DNA of 64,000 nt, from positions 4,920 to 68,919 of the forward strand of contig NZ_JALJRY010000035.1 of NCBI RefSeq assembly GCF_024519455.1, read 5' to 3'. The notes beneath the pieces were generated by a model. The model saw only the letters and a program-made list of their open reading frames with translations, was not told the DNA's origin and searched no databases. The DNA comes from Streptomyces sp. STR69 (GTDB taxonomy: Bacteria; Actinomycetota; Actinomycetes; Streptomycetales; Streptomycetaceae). The position numbers and the translations under genes are program-made. Of this stretch, positions 8,188 to 18,383 are shown piece after piece (positions within the stretch are counted from its first letter, which is position 1; each line of letters begins with the position of its first letter).

Positions 8188-9111
8188 CTACGACAGCTGC
8201 GACTGCACCTGGGACGAGATCAGCTCCAGGTGGTCCAGGTCGTCGAGGTCGAGGATCTGGAGGTAGATGCGCCGGGAGCCGGTCTCGGCGTAGCGGCCGA
8301 TCCTGTCGACGACCTCGGACGGGGAACCCGCCAGGCCGTTGGCCTTGAGTTCGTCGACCTCGCGGCCGATCACTGCGGCGCGGCGGGCGACCTCCTGGTC
8401 GTCCTTGCCGACGCAGACGACGAGGGCGTTGGAGTAGACGAGGTCGTCGGCCTTGCGGCCGGCCGCCTCGGCGGCGGCGCGGACCCGGCCGAACTGCAGC
8501 TCACTGTCCTCGATCGAGGCGAACGGCATGTTGAACTCGTCGGCGTACTGAGCGGCCAGCTTCGGGGTACGGCTCGCGCCGTGGCCGCCGATCAGCACGG
8601 GGATCCTGGTCTGCGCGGGCTTGGGCAGCGCGGGCGAGTCGGTCAGGTCGTAGTACGTGCCGTGGAAGTCGAAGGTGTCTCCGGGCTTGGTCTCCCACAG
8701 CCCGGTGACGATGGCCAGCTGCTCCTCCAGGCGGGCGAACTTCTCCTTCGGGAAGGGGATGCCGTACGCCTTGTGCTCCTGCTCGAACCAGCCCGCGCCC
8801 AGGCCGAGTTCGACCCGGCCGCCAGACATCTGGTCGACCTGCGCGACCTGGATGGCGAGGACGCCGGGGAGGCGGAAGGTGCCGGCCGTCATCAGGGTGC
8901 CGAGGCGTATGCGCCTGGTCTCGCGGGCGAGGGCGGCGAGGGTGAGCCAGGCGTCGGTGGGACCGGGGAGACCGTCGCCGGAACCCATGCTCAGAAAATG
9001 ATCAGAGCGGAAAAAGGCGTCGAAGCCGAGGTCCTCGGTGGCCTTGGCCACGGCGAGCAAGGTGTCGTAGGTGGCCCCCTGCTGGGGCTCGGTGAAGATG
9101 CGAAGATCCAT
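8188..9111 (-). CDS. LLM-class (luciferase-like) F420-dependent oxidoreductase
   Basis: About 307 residues with a TIM-barrel bacterial luciferase-like fold. Typical marks are LRIFTEPQQGATYD at the N-terminus, GFDAFFRSDHFLSM, RIRLGTLMTAGTFRLPGVLA, GRVELGLGAGWFEQEH and PVLIGGHGASRTPKLAAQYA. In actinobacteria these enzymes usually use coenzyme F420, though some use FMN; the substrate is unknown. The ATG at 9111 matches the usual MDLRIF start of relatives; a GTG five codons upstream is the alternative. It converges with the MFS gene across a strong terminator and appears to be a single-gene unit. Confidence 0.88.
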   Translation of the reverse strand: MDLRIFTEPQQGATYDTLLAVAKATEDLGFDAFFRSDHFLSMGSGDGLPGPTDAWLTLAALARETRRIRLGTLMTAGTFRLPGVLAIQVAQVDQMSGGRVELGLGAGWFEQEHKAYGIPFPKEKFARLEEQLAIVTGLWETKPGDTFDFHGTYYDLTDSPALPKPAQTRIPVLIGGHGASRTPKLAAQYADEFNMPFASIEDSELQFGRVRAAAEAAGRKADDLVYSNALVVCVGKDDQEVARRAAVIGREVDELKANGLAGSPSEVVDRIGRYAETGSRRIYLQILDLDDLDHLELISSQVQSQLS

Positions 9112-9355
9112 GCCTCCATCCTGCACGTCGGCCCACCGGTCAACCCCACCGGTCCCTCCGGCCCCACTCTTGCCCGGTCGGGTGAAATTGCGTCAACCGT
9201 GCGCACGGGGACTGCCCGTGCCAGTGACCCGCCCCGGTGATGATCGTTGGCTCGGGCGGAGCCGGACCGCCCGGATTCCCGCACCGGCAAGGCGACGTCG
9301 GGGCGTCACCCGCATCGGCCTCCGCTCTCGGAGGCCACGGGCCGAGGAGGCCGTC

Positions 9356-9532
9356 ATGTCCGAAGAAGCCGTGCCGCAGCAGGGCGGGCCTGCACAACCG
9401 AAGGGGTTGTTGCAGCAGATGGAAGAGCTGATGGCGTCACTGAACGCGGACCTGTCCGCCCTCGACGCGGATCTGCAGTCGGCCGGAAGCACGGGGTCGG
9501 TGTCCGCCGAGGAGGGCGGCGCGACCGCCTGA
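9356..9532 (+). CDS. Small acidic hypothetical protein
   Basis: A 58-residue protein starting MSEEAVPQQG. The middle (GLLQQMEELMASLNADLSAL) is a predicted amphipathic helix, and the acidic/Ser tail is probably disordered. The start is well supported by GAGGAGG at the correct distance from the ATG. The 244 bases upstream hold no gene I can recognise. Similar short LLQQME-type proteins occur in Streptomyces but I know no function. The ribosome site and helix support it as a real gene; product identity is unknown. Confidence 0.65.
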   Translation: MSEEAVPQQGGPAQPKGLLQQMEELMASLNADLSALDADLQSAGSTGSVSAEEGGATA

Positions 9533-9564
9533 CGCTTCTGCGGCGCCGGAGGCGGACGTCTCGG

Positions 9565-10038
9565 TCACCCCGCCTCCCGCTCCGGTACCTCCGCCCGCTC
9601 CCGGTCCGCCAGTCTTCGCAGCATCTCCAGGACCCGGTCCCGCGACTCGTCCGCCGCGTCGATCGCCTCCATGCACTGCCAGTACGTGCCCTCGTCGTCC
9701 GCCGCGCAGGCGATGCCGACCAGGGCGATACCGACCTCGCCGAGCAGGCCGCCGAGGCAGAGGAGCGCGAGGCGCGCGTCGCCCAACTCCGTGAGCTGCG
9801 CCGCCCGTAGGTCCTCGACGGCGAGCACCGGGGTGTCCAGGACTCCGCAGCCCCGGCCCGCCAGCTCCGTCAACCCCAGCGCCTCACCGCGCAGTTCGGG
9901 CGGGCCGAAGACCGCGAGGCGGCTGCCGATCGCCTGGGCGAGGGCCTGCGCCTGCCACACCTCCGTCATGGTCTGCGGCACGTCGCCGCTTCCGGCCAGG
10001 GCGCGCCTGCTCGTCACGATGAGCCGCATCGCGTCCAT
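9565..10038 (-). CDS. Hypothetical protein (resembles DUF6099-type Streptomyces proteins)
   Basis: A 157-residue, mostly helical soluble protein with no signal peptide or membrane segment. It begins MDAMRLIVTSRRALA and has an acidic, Trp-containing region (DDEGTYWQCMEAIDA). I think it belongs to an uncharacterised Streptomyces family (DUF6099), from memory of its N-terminus, not from a search. The stop lies 33 bp from the end of the small convergent acidic-protein gene. No catalytic motif is visible. Confidence 0.65.
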   Translation of the reverse strand: MDAMRLIVTSRRALAGSGDVPQTMTEVWQAQALAQAIGSRLAVFGPPELRGEALGLTELAGRGCGVLDTPVLAVEDLRAAQLTELGDARLALLCLGGLLGEVGIALVGIACAADDEGTYWQCMEAIDAADESRDRVLEMLRRLADRERAEVPEREAG

Positions 10039-10229
10039 GTGCTGCCCCCGTCATATCCCGACGTGCCGGTCGCACGTCCGCCCGAACTCCCTTGTCCACT
10101 ACCCAGAGTGAGAGTCCCTGAGACGAAAAGCCAGAGGAAGGCGGAAATCTGTGGACAACAAATCGGTTGCGGACAGATGAATGACTCCGGAGAGTGAAAA
10201 TGGACGCGCCCGCTCCCCCAACTTGTCCA

Positions 10230-10556
10230 TTACGGCCGGGGAAACCTGTCCTCGTTCCGGTCGATCTTCGCCTCCAGCGCGGCGAGCGGGTCGATGCCGA
10301 GCACCTCGCACAGCTGCAGCAGGTAGGCGAGCACATCGGCGACTTCGTCCCGCACCCGGTGCGCGCTGTCCGGGTCGTCCATGACCCGCGCGGACTCCTC
10401 GGGGGTCAACCACTGGAAGATCTCGACCAGTTCGGAGGCCTCCACGCTGAGCGCGGCGACGAGGTTCTTGGGGGTGTGGTACGGCTGCCAGTTCCTGGCG
10501 GCGGCGAACTCGGCCAGTCTGCGCTGCAGTTTCGCCACGTCGAGATGTTCTGTCAC
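10230..10556 (-). CDS. MazG-like nucleotide pyrophosphohydrolase
   Basis: A 108-residue single-domain MazG/NTP-PPase. The family's acidic metal motif is clear: SVEASELVEIFQW (ExxE) and later RVRDEVADVLAYLLQL (ExxD). Such small enzymes hydrolyse (d)NTPs or modified nucleotides to monophosphates and pyrophosphate. The GTG at 10556 overlaps the stop of the upstream ATPase gene (GTGA), so the two are translated together. The 190 bases after the stop hold no recognisable gene. Confidence 0.85.
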   Translation of the reverse strand: MTEHLDVAKLQRRLAEFAAARNWQPYHTPKNLVAALSVEASELVEIFQWLTPEESARVMDDPDSAHRVRDEVADVLAYLLQLCEVLGIDPLAALEAKIDRNEDRFPRP

Positions 10557-11779
10557 GGCTCCAGGTGTACCACCGTGACCCCCTCGATCCGGTCGGCCCA
10601 GGACGCGTCGCTCACCGCACCGACCAGCCGGATGTGCCCGCGCTCGCACATCCGGGCGGCGAGCCGCAGCAGTTCGGCCCGTTGCCGTACGTCCAGTCCG
10701 CGGTCGAGGCCGTCGGCGAGGACGGTGAGGGTCTGCATCGCGGCCGGGACCTCGCCCGGCGGGTCGACCTCCAGGACCCCGGGGCCGGTGAGGAGCACCA
10801 ACGCGAGGGCCGCGTAACGGAGTTCACCGTCACCGAGCCGTTCGAAGCCGGTGCGCCCGCGGTCGCCCCGGTCGAGCACGGCCCTGGCCGTGCCGTCGCC
10901 CAGGGGTTCCGCGAGCACGTCCGCGACGGTTCCGGCGCAGCCGGTGCGCAGGGCCGCGACGAGTTGCCCGTGCCGTCGCCCGCACTCGCTCCGGGTGCGC
11001 CACAGCACGTCGGCGAGGTTGCCGCAGTCGCGCAGCAGCCGTCCGTCGCCGATCGGCACGGGTGCGCGCATCCGCTCGGGCGCCGGATCGCAGGCGAAGA
11101 CGGAACGCAGGGCAACCACCATCTGCTCGGCGGCGGCGAGGACTTGGCGCTGTCCGTCCGTCTTGCCCGCGACCCGCAACGGCAGCAGCGCGGTGCCGAG
11201 CCGGTCGTCGGGCAGCGGGGCGCGGGTGACCGGTGACGAACCCGCCGTGTGCCAGGCGGCCTGTACCGAGCGGCGGGCGGGGTCGCGCAGGGCGGTCTCC
11301 AGGAGGACCAGGCCGCCGGACGTCAACCGCTCGCCCACAATGCGCAGTTCGGGATCGGCCTGGACGGCGACGTCGAGCCGTACCGGGCCCTCGGGTCCGT
11401 CCGCCGTACAGCCGATGCGGAAGCCGCGCCGGCGCTGGGCGTCGGGCCGGGCCCGGTCCGGGACGCAGGCGACCGGGTCCGGGAACACCTCCCCCACCTC
11501 GCCTCCGCCGCCGAGCCGCGCGAGTGCCTCGTACGCCCGCAGCGCGCTCGTCTTGCCGCAGCCGCTGGGCCCGGCGAAGAGGGTGAGCGGCCCGAGCGGG
11601 AACCCGGCGCCTCGATGCGTGGCGAACGCGGACAGCCGCAGCTCGGTGAGGTGCGGCCGGTCGGGGCAGGACTCGGGGCTCCCGGGGCTCGCCGATGACG
11701 GCCGAGTTGAGGCGGCCTGCGGCGACACGCGGGGCTCACACGGCGGAGCGGACTGCGGGGACTGCGGGGACACGGCCAT
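10553..11779 (-). CDS. AAA-family ATPase (SMC/RecF-like ABC ATPase fold)
   Basis: A 408-residue protein. After a low-complexity Pro/Ser N-terminus, LTELRLSAFATHRGAGFPLG leads into Walker A GPSGCGKT at about residues 69-76, the arrangement of AAA_21/RecF-like ATPases. The C-terminal part has a GDGELRYAALALVLLTGPG signature-like segment and a VLEVDPPGE stretch where Walker B would be; the canonical DE pair is not obvious. Its role is unknown. Coupling to a MazG-type enzyme suggests nucleotide or nucleic-acid surveillance, which is inference only. The start ATG at 11779 lacks a strong ribosome site. Confidence 0.75.
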   Translation of the reverse strand: MAVSPQSPQSAPPCEPRVSPQAASTRPSSASPGSPESCPDRPHLTELRLSAFATHRGAGFPLGPLTLFAGPSGCGKTSALRAYEALARLGGGGEVGEVFPDPVACVPDRARPDAQRRRGFRIGCTADGPEGPVRLDVAVQADPELRIVGERLTSGGLVLLETALRDPARRSVQAAWHTAGSSPVTRAPLPDDRLGTALLPLRVAGKTDGQRQVLAAAEQMVVALRSVFACDPAPERMRAPVPIGDGRLLRDCGNLADVLWRTRSECGRRHGQLVAALRTGCAGTVADVLAEPLGDGTARAVLDRGDRGRTGFERLGDGELRYAALALVLLTGPGVLEVDPPGEVPAAMQTLTVLADGLDRGLDVRQRAELLRLAARMCERGHIRLVGAVSDASWADRIEGVTVVHLEP

Positions 11780-11865
11780 ATCCGGACCGTAGGCCTCCGC
11801 CGTCAGGCGAACCGTTCCGCCCGGGGGACCTTCCTACGATCGAGCGACGGGCCTCAGGAGTCGCC

Positions 11866-12261
11866 TCACGCTCCCGGAACCCCCGCCCCCTGCATCAGCC
11901 CTCGCACTTCCGTCCCCGGAGGTGTGAGCAGGAACACATTCCGGTCGACGCGGGTCATCCCGCTGGCCAGGCCGAAGACGACGCCCGTGCTGAAGTCGAG
12001 CACCCGCTTGGCGACGTCCGTCTCCGCGCCGGTCAGGTCGAGGAGCACCGGTATGCCCGCCATCAGGGTCTCCGCGACCTCGCGGGCGTCCCCGAACACG
12101 TTCACCCGGAGGACGACGAAGCGGCGGCGCGGCTCGGTCTCGGCCTCGGGCACGGCCCGGTGGCTCACGGCGGACGGCCAGGCGTCCCGGCCTCGCAGCG
12201 GCACTACCTGCGCGAGCCCCTCCCACTGTTCGTCGGTGACATCGTGGCTGTTCACCGGCAT
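11866..12261 (-). CDS. SepF-like cell-division protein
   Basis: A 131-residue protein whose C-terminal ~85 residues match the SepF fold: RRRFVVLRVNVFGDAREVAETLMAGIPVLLDLTGAE, then AKRVLDFSTGVVFGLASGMTRVDRNVFLLTP. SepF anchors and arranges FtsZ; Streptomyces carry the principal SepF plus SepF-like paralogues (SflA, SflB). This protein has only a short N-terminus with no obvious membrane-targeting helix, so a paralogue is more likely than the main SepF, which normally sits in the division cluster. The ATG at 12261 follows GGACGGAGC. Neighbours are not division genes. Confidence 0.85.
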   Translation of the reverse strand: MPVNSHDVTDEQWEGLAQVVPLRGRDAWPSAVSHRAVPEAETEPRRRFVVLRVNVFGDAREVAETLMAGIPVLLDLTGAETDVAKRVLDFSTGVVFGLASGMTRVDRNVFLLTPPGTEVRGLMQGAGVPGA

Positions 12262-12397
12262 GCTCCGTCCTGGGTCGCGCTGGCAGTCTGCATCCGGCAA
12301 TTGTTGCGCACTGTCACCCGTTCGGCCCACCAGCGACACACTCCGCGACAAGATCGGCCGCATCTCACACCGGCCCCCGGCCGGTTGTGCAGCGCGC

Positions 12398-12436
12398 GTA
12401 ACCCCTCATGATCGAGCCGCGTGACATCGGCGTAAC
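12398..12436 (+). promoter_or_regulatory. Candidate GlnR-type site upstream of nitrate reductase
   Basis: GTAAC-N6-TGATC-N7-GTGAC-N6-GTAAC resembles the two GTnAC-N6-GAAAC boxes bound by GlnR, which is known to control nitrate assimilation in Streptomyces. The match is imperfect, and it lies only 23 bp before the start codon, unusually close for an activator site. Confidence 0.35.
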
Positions 12437-12459
12437 GGGCAATTCGTACGGTCTACGGC

Positions 12460-15400
12460 ATGACGACAAGCCTCCGGACGCAGCAGGTACGAACGGTCTG
12501 CTCGTACTGCGGTGTGGGCTGCGGCATGCTGCTCGACGTCGGGGCGGGTCCCGACGGCAGGCGTACGGTCCTCAAGGCGTCCGGCGACAAGGCGCACCCG
12601 GCGAACGCGGGGCGGCTCTGCACGAAGGGCGCGACCACGGCCGAGATGCTCGCCGCGCCGGGCCGGCTGACCACCGCGCTGGTCCGGGACGACCGGGGCG
12701 CGGAGCCACTGCCGGCGCCCGTCGCGGACGCCGTCGCCGAGACCGCGCGCCGGCTGCGGAAGATCGTCGACGAGCACGGGCCGGACGCGGTCGCCTTCTA
12801 TGTCTCCGGGCAAATGAGCCTGGAGGCGCAGTACTTGGCGAACAAGCTGGCCAAGGGGTTCGTGCGGACCAACCAGATCGAGTCCAACTCCCGGCTGTGC
12901 ATGGCGAGTGCGGGTGCCGGCTACAAGTCGTCGCTGGGCGCGGACGGGCCGCCGGGTTCGTACGAGGACTTCGAGCGGGCGGACGTGTTCCTGGTCATCG
13001 GCTCGAACATGGCCGACTGCCATCCGATTCTCTTCCTGCGGATGATGGAACGGGTCAAGGCGGGCGCCAAGTTGATCGTCGTCGACCCGCGCAGGACCGC
13101 GACGGCGGCGAAGGCGGACCTGTTCCTGCAGATCGCGCCGGGCACCGATCTCGCCCTGCTCAACGGCCTGTTGCGGCTGCTGCACGAGAACGGGCACACC
13201 GACCCGGAGTTCATCGCCGCGCACACCGAGGGCTGGGAGGCGCTGCCCGGGTTCCTCGCCGACTACGCGCCGGACGCCGTCGCCGCCCTCACCGGACTCG
13301 CCGAGGACGACATCCGTACGGCGGCCCGGCTGATCGGCGAGGCGGGCGAGTGGATGAGCTGCTGGACGATGGGGCTCAACCAGTCCACGCACGGCACCTG
13401 GAACACCAACGCCCTCGTCAACCTGCATCTCGCGACGGGCGCCATCTGCCGCCCCGGCAGCGGGCCGTTCTCCCTCACCGGCCAGCCGAACGCGATGGGC
13501 GGCCGTGAAATGGGCTACATGGGACCGGGGTTGCCCGGCCAGCGGTCCGTACTGGTCGACGCGGAACGGGAGTTCACCGAGGAGGTGTGGGGGCTGCCGC
13601 CCGACACCATCCGCGCGGACGGCGTCGGCCGGGGCACCGTCGAGATGTTCCAGAAGATGGCCGACGGCGACATCAAGGCCTGCTGGATCATCTGCACCAA
13701 CCCGGTCGCCTCCGTCGCCAACCGACGCACCGTCATCGAGGGCCTGGAAGCAGCCGAGTTCGTCGTCACCCAGGACGTCTTCACCGACACCGAGACCAAC
13801 GCCTACGCCGACGTCGTCCTCCCCGGCGCGCTGTGGACCGAGTCCGAGGGTGTCCTCGTCAACAGCGAGCGCACCCTCACCCTCGCCCGCCCCGTCGTCG
13901 ACCCGCCCGGCGAGGCCACGGCCGACTGGCGGCTCATCGCGGCCGTCGCCCGCGCGATGGGGTACGAGAAGGGCTTCTCCTACGACAGTGCAGAGGAAGT
14001 CTTCGAGGAGATACGGCAGTTCTGGAACCCGGTGACCGGGTGGGATCTGCGCGGGGTGACCTACGAGCGGCTGCGGTCCACGCCGGTGCAGTGGCCGGCG
14101 GCTGAGGAGGACGGGCCGGACCGCAATCCCATCCGGTACGTGAGTGGCGGCGAGCTGCGGTTCCCGACCGCCAGTGGGCGAGCGGTGTTTCACGCTCGCC
14201 CTCACCTGCCGGCCGCCGAACTGCCCGACGACGACTACCCGTTCGTGCTGAACACGGGGCGCCTTCAGCACCAGTGGCACACGCTGACGAAGACGGGGAA
14301 GGTCGCCAAGCTCAACAAGCTGAACCCCGGGCCCTTCGTCGAACTGCATCCGCAGGACGCAAGGGAGTTGGGCATCGCGGAGGGCGATTCGGTGGAGGTC
14401 GCGTCGCGACGGGGGCGGGCGGTGCTGCCAGCCGTGGTGACCGACCGGGTGCGGCCGGGGGGTTGCTTCGCGCCGTTCCACTGGAACGACCTCTTCGGCG
14501 AGTATCTGAGTGTCAACGCGGTGACGAGCGACGCGGTCGATCCGGTGTCGTTCCAGCCGGAGTTCAAGGTGTGCGCGGTGTCGCTGGCGAAGGTGGCGAG
14601 CGCACCACCGGCACAGCCCGAGGTTGTCCTGCCGACCTCCGTGACCCCTTCCGCCGTCACGACGGGCGGGAATCCCTTCGGTCTCGACCCCGCCCCGCCG
14701 CCCGTGCTCACCGCGCAGGAACGCGTCTATCTGACCGGCTTCCTCGCGGGCATCGAGTCCGGCGCTCCGGGTGTGCCGACGCTTCCGCCCGACGCGCCCT
14801 TCAGCGCCGAGCACGCCTTGTGGGTCAACGGTGTTCTCGCCGGGATGTACTCGCGGTCGACGGCCGCTCCCCCACAGGAACGGCAGCAACAGCCGCGGGC
14901 CGGGCGGCAGATCGTCGTCCTGTGGGCCTCGCAGACCGGCAACGCCGAGGAGTTGGCGGCGGCCACCGCGGAGCGTCTTGGCTCGGCCGGACACCGGGCG
15001 AGTCTGCTGGGCATGGACCAGGCGGACGCCGGCACGCTTCCGGCCGACGCCGATCTGCTCTTCATCACCAGCACGTTCGGTGACGGTGACGCGCCCGACA
15101 ACGGCTCCGGCTTCTGGGACACGCTCTCCGGCGAGCAGGCGCCCCGGCTGGACGGAGTGCGGTTCGCGGTGCTGGCCCTGGGCGACTCGTCGTACGACGA
15201 CTTCTGCGGGCACGGGCGCCGACTGGACGCGCGGCTCGACGAGTTGGGCGGGGTGCGGCTGACCCCGCGCACGGACTGCGAGCCGGACTTCGAGCCGTCG
15301 GCGGACGCGTGGCTGGGCCAGGTGATCACCGCGCTGGGCACCGATGCCGAGGCCCCGAAAGCACAGCCCCGTACCCCGAAACACACCCTCACCACCGCCC

Positions 15401-16500
15401 GTCTCGTGGGCAACCGGCTGCTCAGCCGGCCCGGCGCGGGCAAGGAGGTCCGCCGGTTCACCTTCGACACCAGCGGCACCGACCTGACGTACGAGACCGG
15501 TGACGCACTCGGCGTGCGGCCGGTCAACTCCCCCTCCCTGGTGGACGAATGGCTCGCCGTCACCGGCACCGATGCGGGGGCGGTCGTAGACGTGGCGGGT
15601 GTTGGCGAGTTCCCTTTCGCCGAAGCACTTCACCGTCAGCTGGACATCACCCGCATCACCCCCGACCTGCTGCGCTTCGTGGCCGAACGGGCCCGGGACG
15701 ACCGGGAGTTGCGCAAGCTGCTGCGGCCGGACAACAAGGACCGGCTGGCGCAGTGGAGTTGGGGGCGGCAGGCGGTGGACGTGCTCGCCGAGTACCCGGT
15801 GAAGGCGGCTGCGGAGGACTGGGCCGGAGTCCTCAAGAAGCTTCAGCCGCGCCTGTATTCGATCTCGTCCAGCCCACTCGTCGACCCGCACAGCGTCTCG
15901 CTGACGGTGTCGGTGGTGCGTTACGAGAATCTCAACGGCCGTCCGCGCGGCGGCGTTTGCTCACCGTTCCTGGCCGATGCCGATGCCGAGGCGGGGACCG
16001 AGGTGCCGGTGTTCGTGCAACGCGCACCGCACTTCCGGCCGCCCGCCGATCCCGCGACACCGATGGTGATGGTCGGACCCGGCACCGGTGTCGCGCCGTT
16101 CGTCGGGTTCCTCCAGGAGCGGCGCGCGCTCGGGCACGCGGCGCCGAACTGGCTGTTCTTCGGTGAACAGCACCGCGGGACGGACTTCTACTACGAGGAG
16201 GAACTCACGGAGTTGCTCGACGAGGGCACGCTCGCCCGGCTCGACACCGCCTTCTCCCGCGACCAGCGGGCCAAGGTGTACGTGCAGGACCGGATGCGTG
16301 AGCACGGGCCGGAGTTGTGGCACTGGCTGCAGCAGGGCGCCCACTTCTACGTGTGCGGTGACGCCTCGCGGATGGCGAAGGACGTGGACCGTGCGCTGCG
16401 TGACATCGCGGTCGCGCACGGCGGTCTCGACGAGGTCGAGGCGGCCTCGTACGTGAAGCAACTGGCGGCGGCGAAACGGTATGTGCGCGATGTTTACTGA
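12460..16500 (+). CDS. Assimilatory nitrate reductase fused to flavodoxin/FNR flavoprotein module
   Basis: A 1346-residue fusion. Residues 1 to ~715 are a molybdopterin oxidoreductase (NasC/NarB-like): 4Fe-4S cysteines C14, C17, C21 and C54 ([15 protein letters not shown]), then the Mo-bisMGD domains and dinucleotide-binding C-terminus ([17 protein letters not shown]). Around 817-950 is a flavodoxin domain ([21 protein letters not shown]). From ~960 on is a CysJ-like FAD/NADPH reductase (RLYSISSSP near 1130, GPGTGVAPF near 1206, [12 protein letters not shown] near 1297). It should reduce nitrate to nitrite in the cytoplasm with NADPH supplied through its own flavins, without a separate electron donor. 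It is monocistronic here; no nitrite reductase is in the window. All redox motifs look intact. Confidence 0.92.
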   Translation: MTTSLRTQQVRTVCSYCGVGCGMLLDVGAGPDGRRTVLKASGDKAHPANAGRLCTKGATTAEMLAAPGRLTTALVRDDRGAEPLPAPVADAVAETARRLRKIVDEHGPDAVAFYVSGQMSLEAQYLANKLAKGFVRTNQIESNSRLCMASAGAGYKSSLGADGPPGSYEDFERADVFLVIGSNMADCHPILFLRMMERVKAGAKLIVVDPRRTATAAKADLFLQIAPGTDLALLNGLLRLLHENGHTDPEFIAAHTEGWEALPGFLADYAPDAVAALTGLAEDDIRTAARLIGEAGEWMSCWTMGLNQSTHGTWNTNALVNLHLATGAICRPGSGPFSLTGQPNAMGGREMGYMGPGLPGQRSVLVDAEREFTEEVWGLPPDTIRADGVGRGTVEMFQKMADGDIKACWIICTNPVASVANRRTVIEGLEAAEFVVTQDVFTDTETNAYADVVLPGALWTESEGVLVNSERTLTLARPVVDPPGEATADWRLIAAVARAMGYEKGFSYDSAEEVFEEIRQFWNPVTGWDLRGVTYERLRSTPVQWPAAEEDGPDRNPIRYVSGGELRFPTASGRAVFHARPHLPAAELPDDDYPFVLNTGRLQHQWHTLTKTGKVAKLNKLNPGPFVELHPQDARELGIAEGDSVEVASRRGRAVLPAVVTDRVRPGGCFAPFHWNDLFGEYLSVNAVTSDAVDPVSFQPEFKVCAVSLAKVASAPPAQPEVVLPTSVTPSAVTTGGNPFGLDPAPPPVLTAQERVYLTGFLAGIESGAPGVPTLPPDAPFSAEHALWVNGVLAGMYSRSTAAPPQERQQQPRAGRQIVVLWASQTGNAEELAAATAERLGSAGHRASLLGMDQADAGTLPADADLLFITSTFGDGDAPDNGSGFWDTLSGEQAPRLDGVRFAVLALGDSSYDDFCGHGRRLDARLDELGGVRLTPRTDCEPDFEPSADAWLGQVITALGTDAEAPKAQPRTPKHTLTTARLVGNRLLSRPGAGKEVRRFTFDTSGTDLTYETGDALGVRPVNSPSLVDEWLAVTGTDAGAVVDVAGVGEFPFAEALHRQLDITRITPDLLRFVAERARDDRELRKLLRPDNKDRLAQWSWGRQAVDVLAEYPVKAAAEDWAGVLKKLQPRLYSISSSPLVDPHSVSLTVSVVRYENLNGRPRGGVCSPFLADADAEAGTEVPVFVQRAPHFRPPADPATPMVMVGPGTGVAPFVGFLQERRALGHAAPNWLFFGEQHRGTDFYYEEELTELLDEGTLARLDTAFSRDQRAKVYVQDRMREHGPELWHWLQQGAHFYVCGDASRMAKDVDRALRDIAVAHGGLDEVEAASYVKQLAAAKRYVRDVY

Positions 16501-16645
16501 ATGAACTGATGGCTTCGGTCAGTTGAACAATGACGTTCGCTTTTGCGTCTTTCCCGCCACAAAAGCGGACTTCTTACCGCCCTCACACCCGACTCTTCAC
16601 GATGCGCGGCACCCCGCTCACCAGGGCCGAATAGCCTCCTATGTC

Positions 16646-18376
16646 GTGCACTTGGCAGAAACACCTCAGGTGACACCCGGTCGGCGGACACAGTCGGCGG
16701 TGTCCGCCCCGGAGCCCCCCGCGCAGTGGCACCGCATCCTCACCCTCCTCGCGGACATCAGTCTGTTCATCGGTGTCCGCCCGGTGTGGACGCAGGCCGC
16801 CAGCCACCGGCTCGTCGTGGCGGCGGTCGTCTCCCTGTGCTACGTCTCGATCCTGGTGTGCGGGGTGCTGGCCCTGGTGGTGCGCCGGTCGCGGTCGCTG
16901 GCCCGGGTGGATCTCGTCGTCCTGGTGACGGCGGTGCTGCTGACGCTGTCCGCGTGGTCCGTGTTCCACAACGGCGGCGACGAGGCGGTCCTCACCACCC
17001 AGGCCGCCAAGGAACTGGTCGCCGGGCACCCGGTCTACGGACAGCCCTGGCCGTGGCTCTTCCACTCCGGCCAGGGGGTCGCGCTGACCCCGACCGTGAC
17101 CGGCGGCTACGACTACACCTACGGATATCCGCCGCTGGAAACGCTGTTGACGGCGCCCCTGCTGTGGATCGGGCACGGCGGCGCCCCCGCGACGGCCGTC
17201 GCCACCGCCGCGCTCATCGCGGGCGCGGTCCTCATGTGGCGGCTGCTGCCCACCCAGTGGCGCTCAGCGGCCACCATCGCATGCCTGGGCCTCGGCCTGC
17301 TGCCGACCTACGGCCGGCAGGGCTATCCCGCCGTCCTGGCCATGGCGCTGCTGATCCCGGTGGTGGTCCGCTGGCCCCGGATCGGCAGGGGCGGCCGGCT
17401 CGGCCCTGCCGGGATCGCCCAGGCCGCGTGTCTGGGGGCGGCCTGCGCGGCGCAGCAACTCCCCTGGTTCCTCACGCCGTTCCTGCTCGCCGGGATCTAC
17501 GCCGTACGGCGCGGCGAACTCGGCGCCAGGCAGGCGGCGTTGGTGCTGCTGCGGATCATCGGGGTCGCGCTCACCGTGTGGCTGCTGATCAACACGTACT
17601 TCATCGTGCACGAGCCGGGCACCTGGATCGCGGGCATCGCGCTGCCGCTGACCCAGGGCGCGGTGGTGCACGGCCAGGGCCTGGTGGACATCTCGCTGTA
17701 CTTCACGAACGGCAGCGACCGGCTCGACTGGTACTCCCACGCGAGCATGCTGCTGGCGGCGGGACTGCTCGCCGTGTTCATGCTGTTCGTACGGCGGCTC
17801 GGCCCGGCCGCGACCGTCCTGCCCTGGTGCGCCTTCTATTTGGCGACCCGTTCGCAGGACGGCTACTACCTGATGATGACCCCGCTGTGGCTGGCGGCGG
17901 CGGTCACCACACCGCTCTCCGAGTTCCGCGACGCGTGGCAGCCGCGCCCCCGGGCGCTGTCCGGCCCGCGCGGCCGCCGGGTCAGGGTCGCGGCGGCCGT
18001 GCTGCTGCTCACGCCCGCGCTGGCGAGCGCCGCCGTCGCGGCGACGGGGGCACCGCCGATGAGCATGAAGCTCGCCGGGGTGCGGCGCGCGGCGCCCACC
18101 GTCGTGACCCGGCTGACCGTCCAGGTCACCAACTCGTCCGGCAGCGCCCTCTCGCCGCACTACATGCTCACCACGGGTCAGGGCATGAGCAGGTTCTGGT
18201 CCCAGGTGGGCGGCCCGACGACACTGCCCGCGCACAGCACGCGGCGCATCGAACTCCAGGCACCCGGGGGGAAGTTCACCCTCCCCCACAAGAAGGTCCG
18301 GATCCGGGTGCGCGCGTTCACCGCGACTCCGCAGACGCTGTCCAGCTCGGACGTCCGGCTGCAACCCGCGGGTTGA
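16646..18376 (+). CDS. Integral membrane glycosyltransferase-like protein (GT87/DUF2029 type)
   Basis: About 576 residues, with some ten transmembrane segments, ending in a ~110-residue beta-rich domain (TRLTVQVTNSSGSALSPHYML onwards) that is probably extracytoplasmic. The loop after the first helix pair contains NGGDEAVLTTQAAKELVAGHPVYG and YTYGYPPLETLL, resembling the conserved PPF/YPP loops of actinobacterial polyprenol-dependent mannosyl/arabinosyl transferases. It may transfer a sugar to a cell-wall or lipid acceptor; the substrate is unknown. The start is uncertain: GTG 16646 is chosen because the sequence before it looks non-coding, but a TTG at 16523 is also in frame. It is monocistronic and converges on the YceI gene. 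Confidence 0.65.
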   Translation: MHLAETPQVTPGRRTQSAVSAPEPPAQWHRILTLLADISLFIGVRPVWTQAASHRLVVAAVVSLCYVSILVCGVLALVVRRSRSLARVDLVVLVTAVLLTLSAWSVFHNGGDEAVLTTQAAKELVAGHPVYGQPWPWLFHSGQGVALTPTVTGGYDYTYGYPPLETLLTAPLLWIGHGGAPATAVATAALIAGAVLMWRLLPTQWRSAATIACLGLGLLPTYGRQGYPAVLAMALLIPVVVRWPRIGRGGRLGPAGIAQAACLGAACAAQQLPWFLTPFLLAGIYAVRRGELGARQAALVLLRIIGVALTVWLLINTYFIVHEPGTWIAGIALPLTQGAVVHGQGLVDISLYFTNGSDRLDWYSHASMLLAAGLLAVFMLFVRRLGPAATVLPWCAFYLATRSQDGYYLMMTPLWLAAAVTTPLSEFRDAWQPRPRALSGPRGRRVRVAAAVLLLTPALASAAVAATGAPPMSMKLAGVRRAAPTVVTRLTVQVTNSSGSALSPHYMLTTGQGMSRFWSQVGGPTTLPAHSTRRIELQAPGGKFTLPHKKVRIRVRAFTATPQTLSSSDVRLQPAG

Positions 18377-18383
18377 CGGTCCG

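Noticed and set aside
12406-15891. Long minus-strand frame opposite the nitrate reductase
   Set aside because: It is a composition shadow of high-GC coding DNA; it has no domain-like sequence, is His/Arg/Gln-rich and opposes a gene with clear catalytic motifs.
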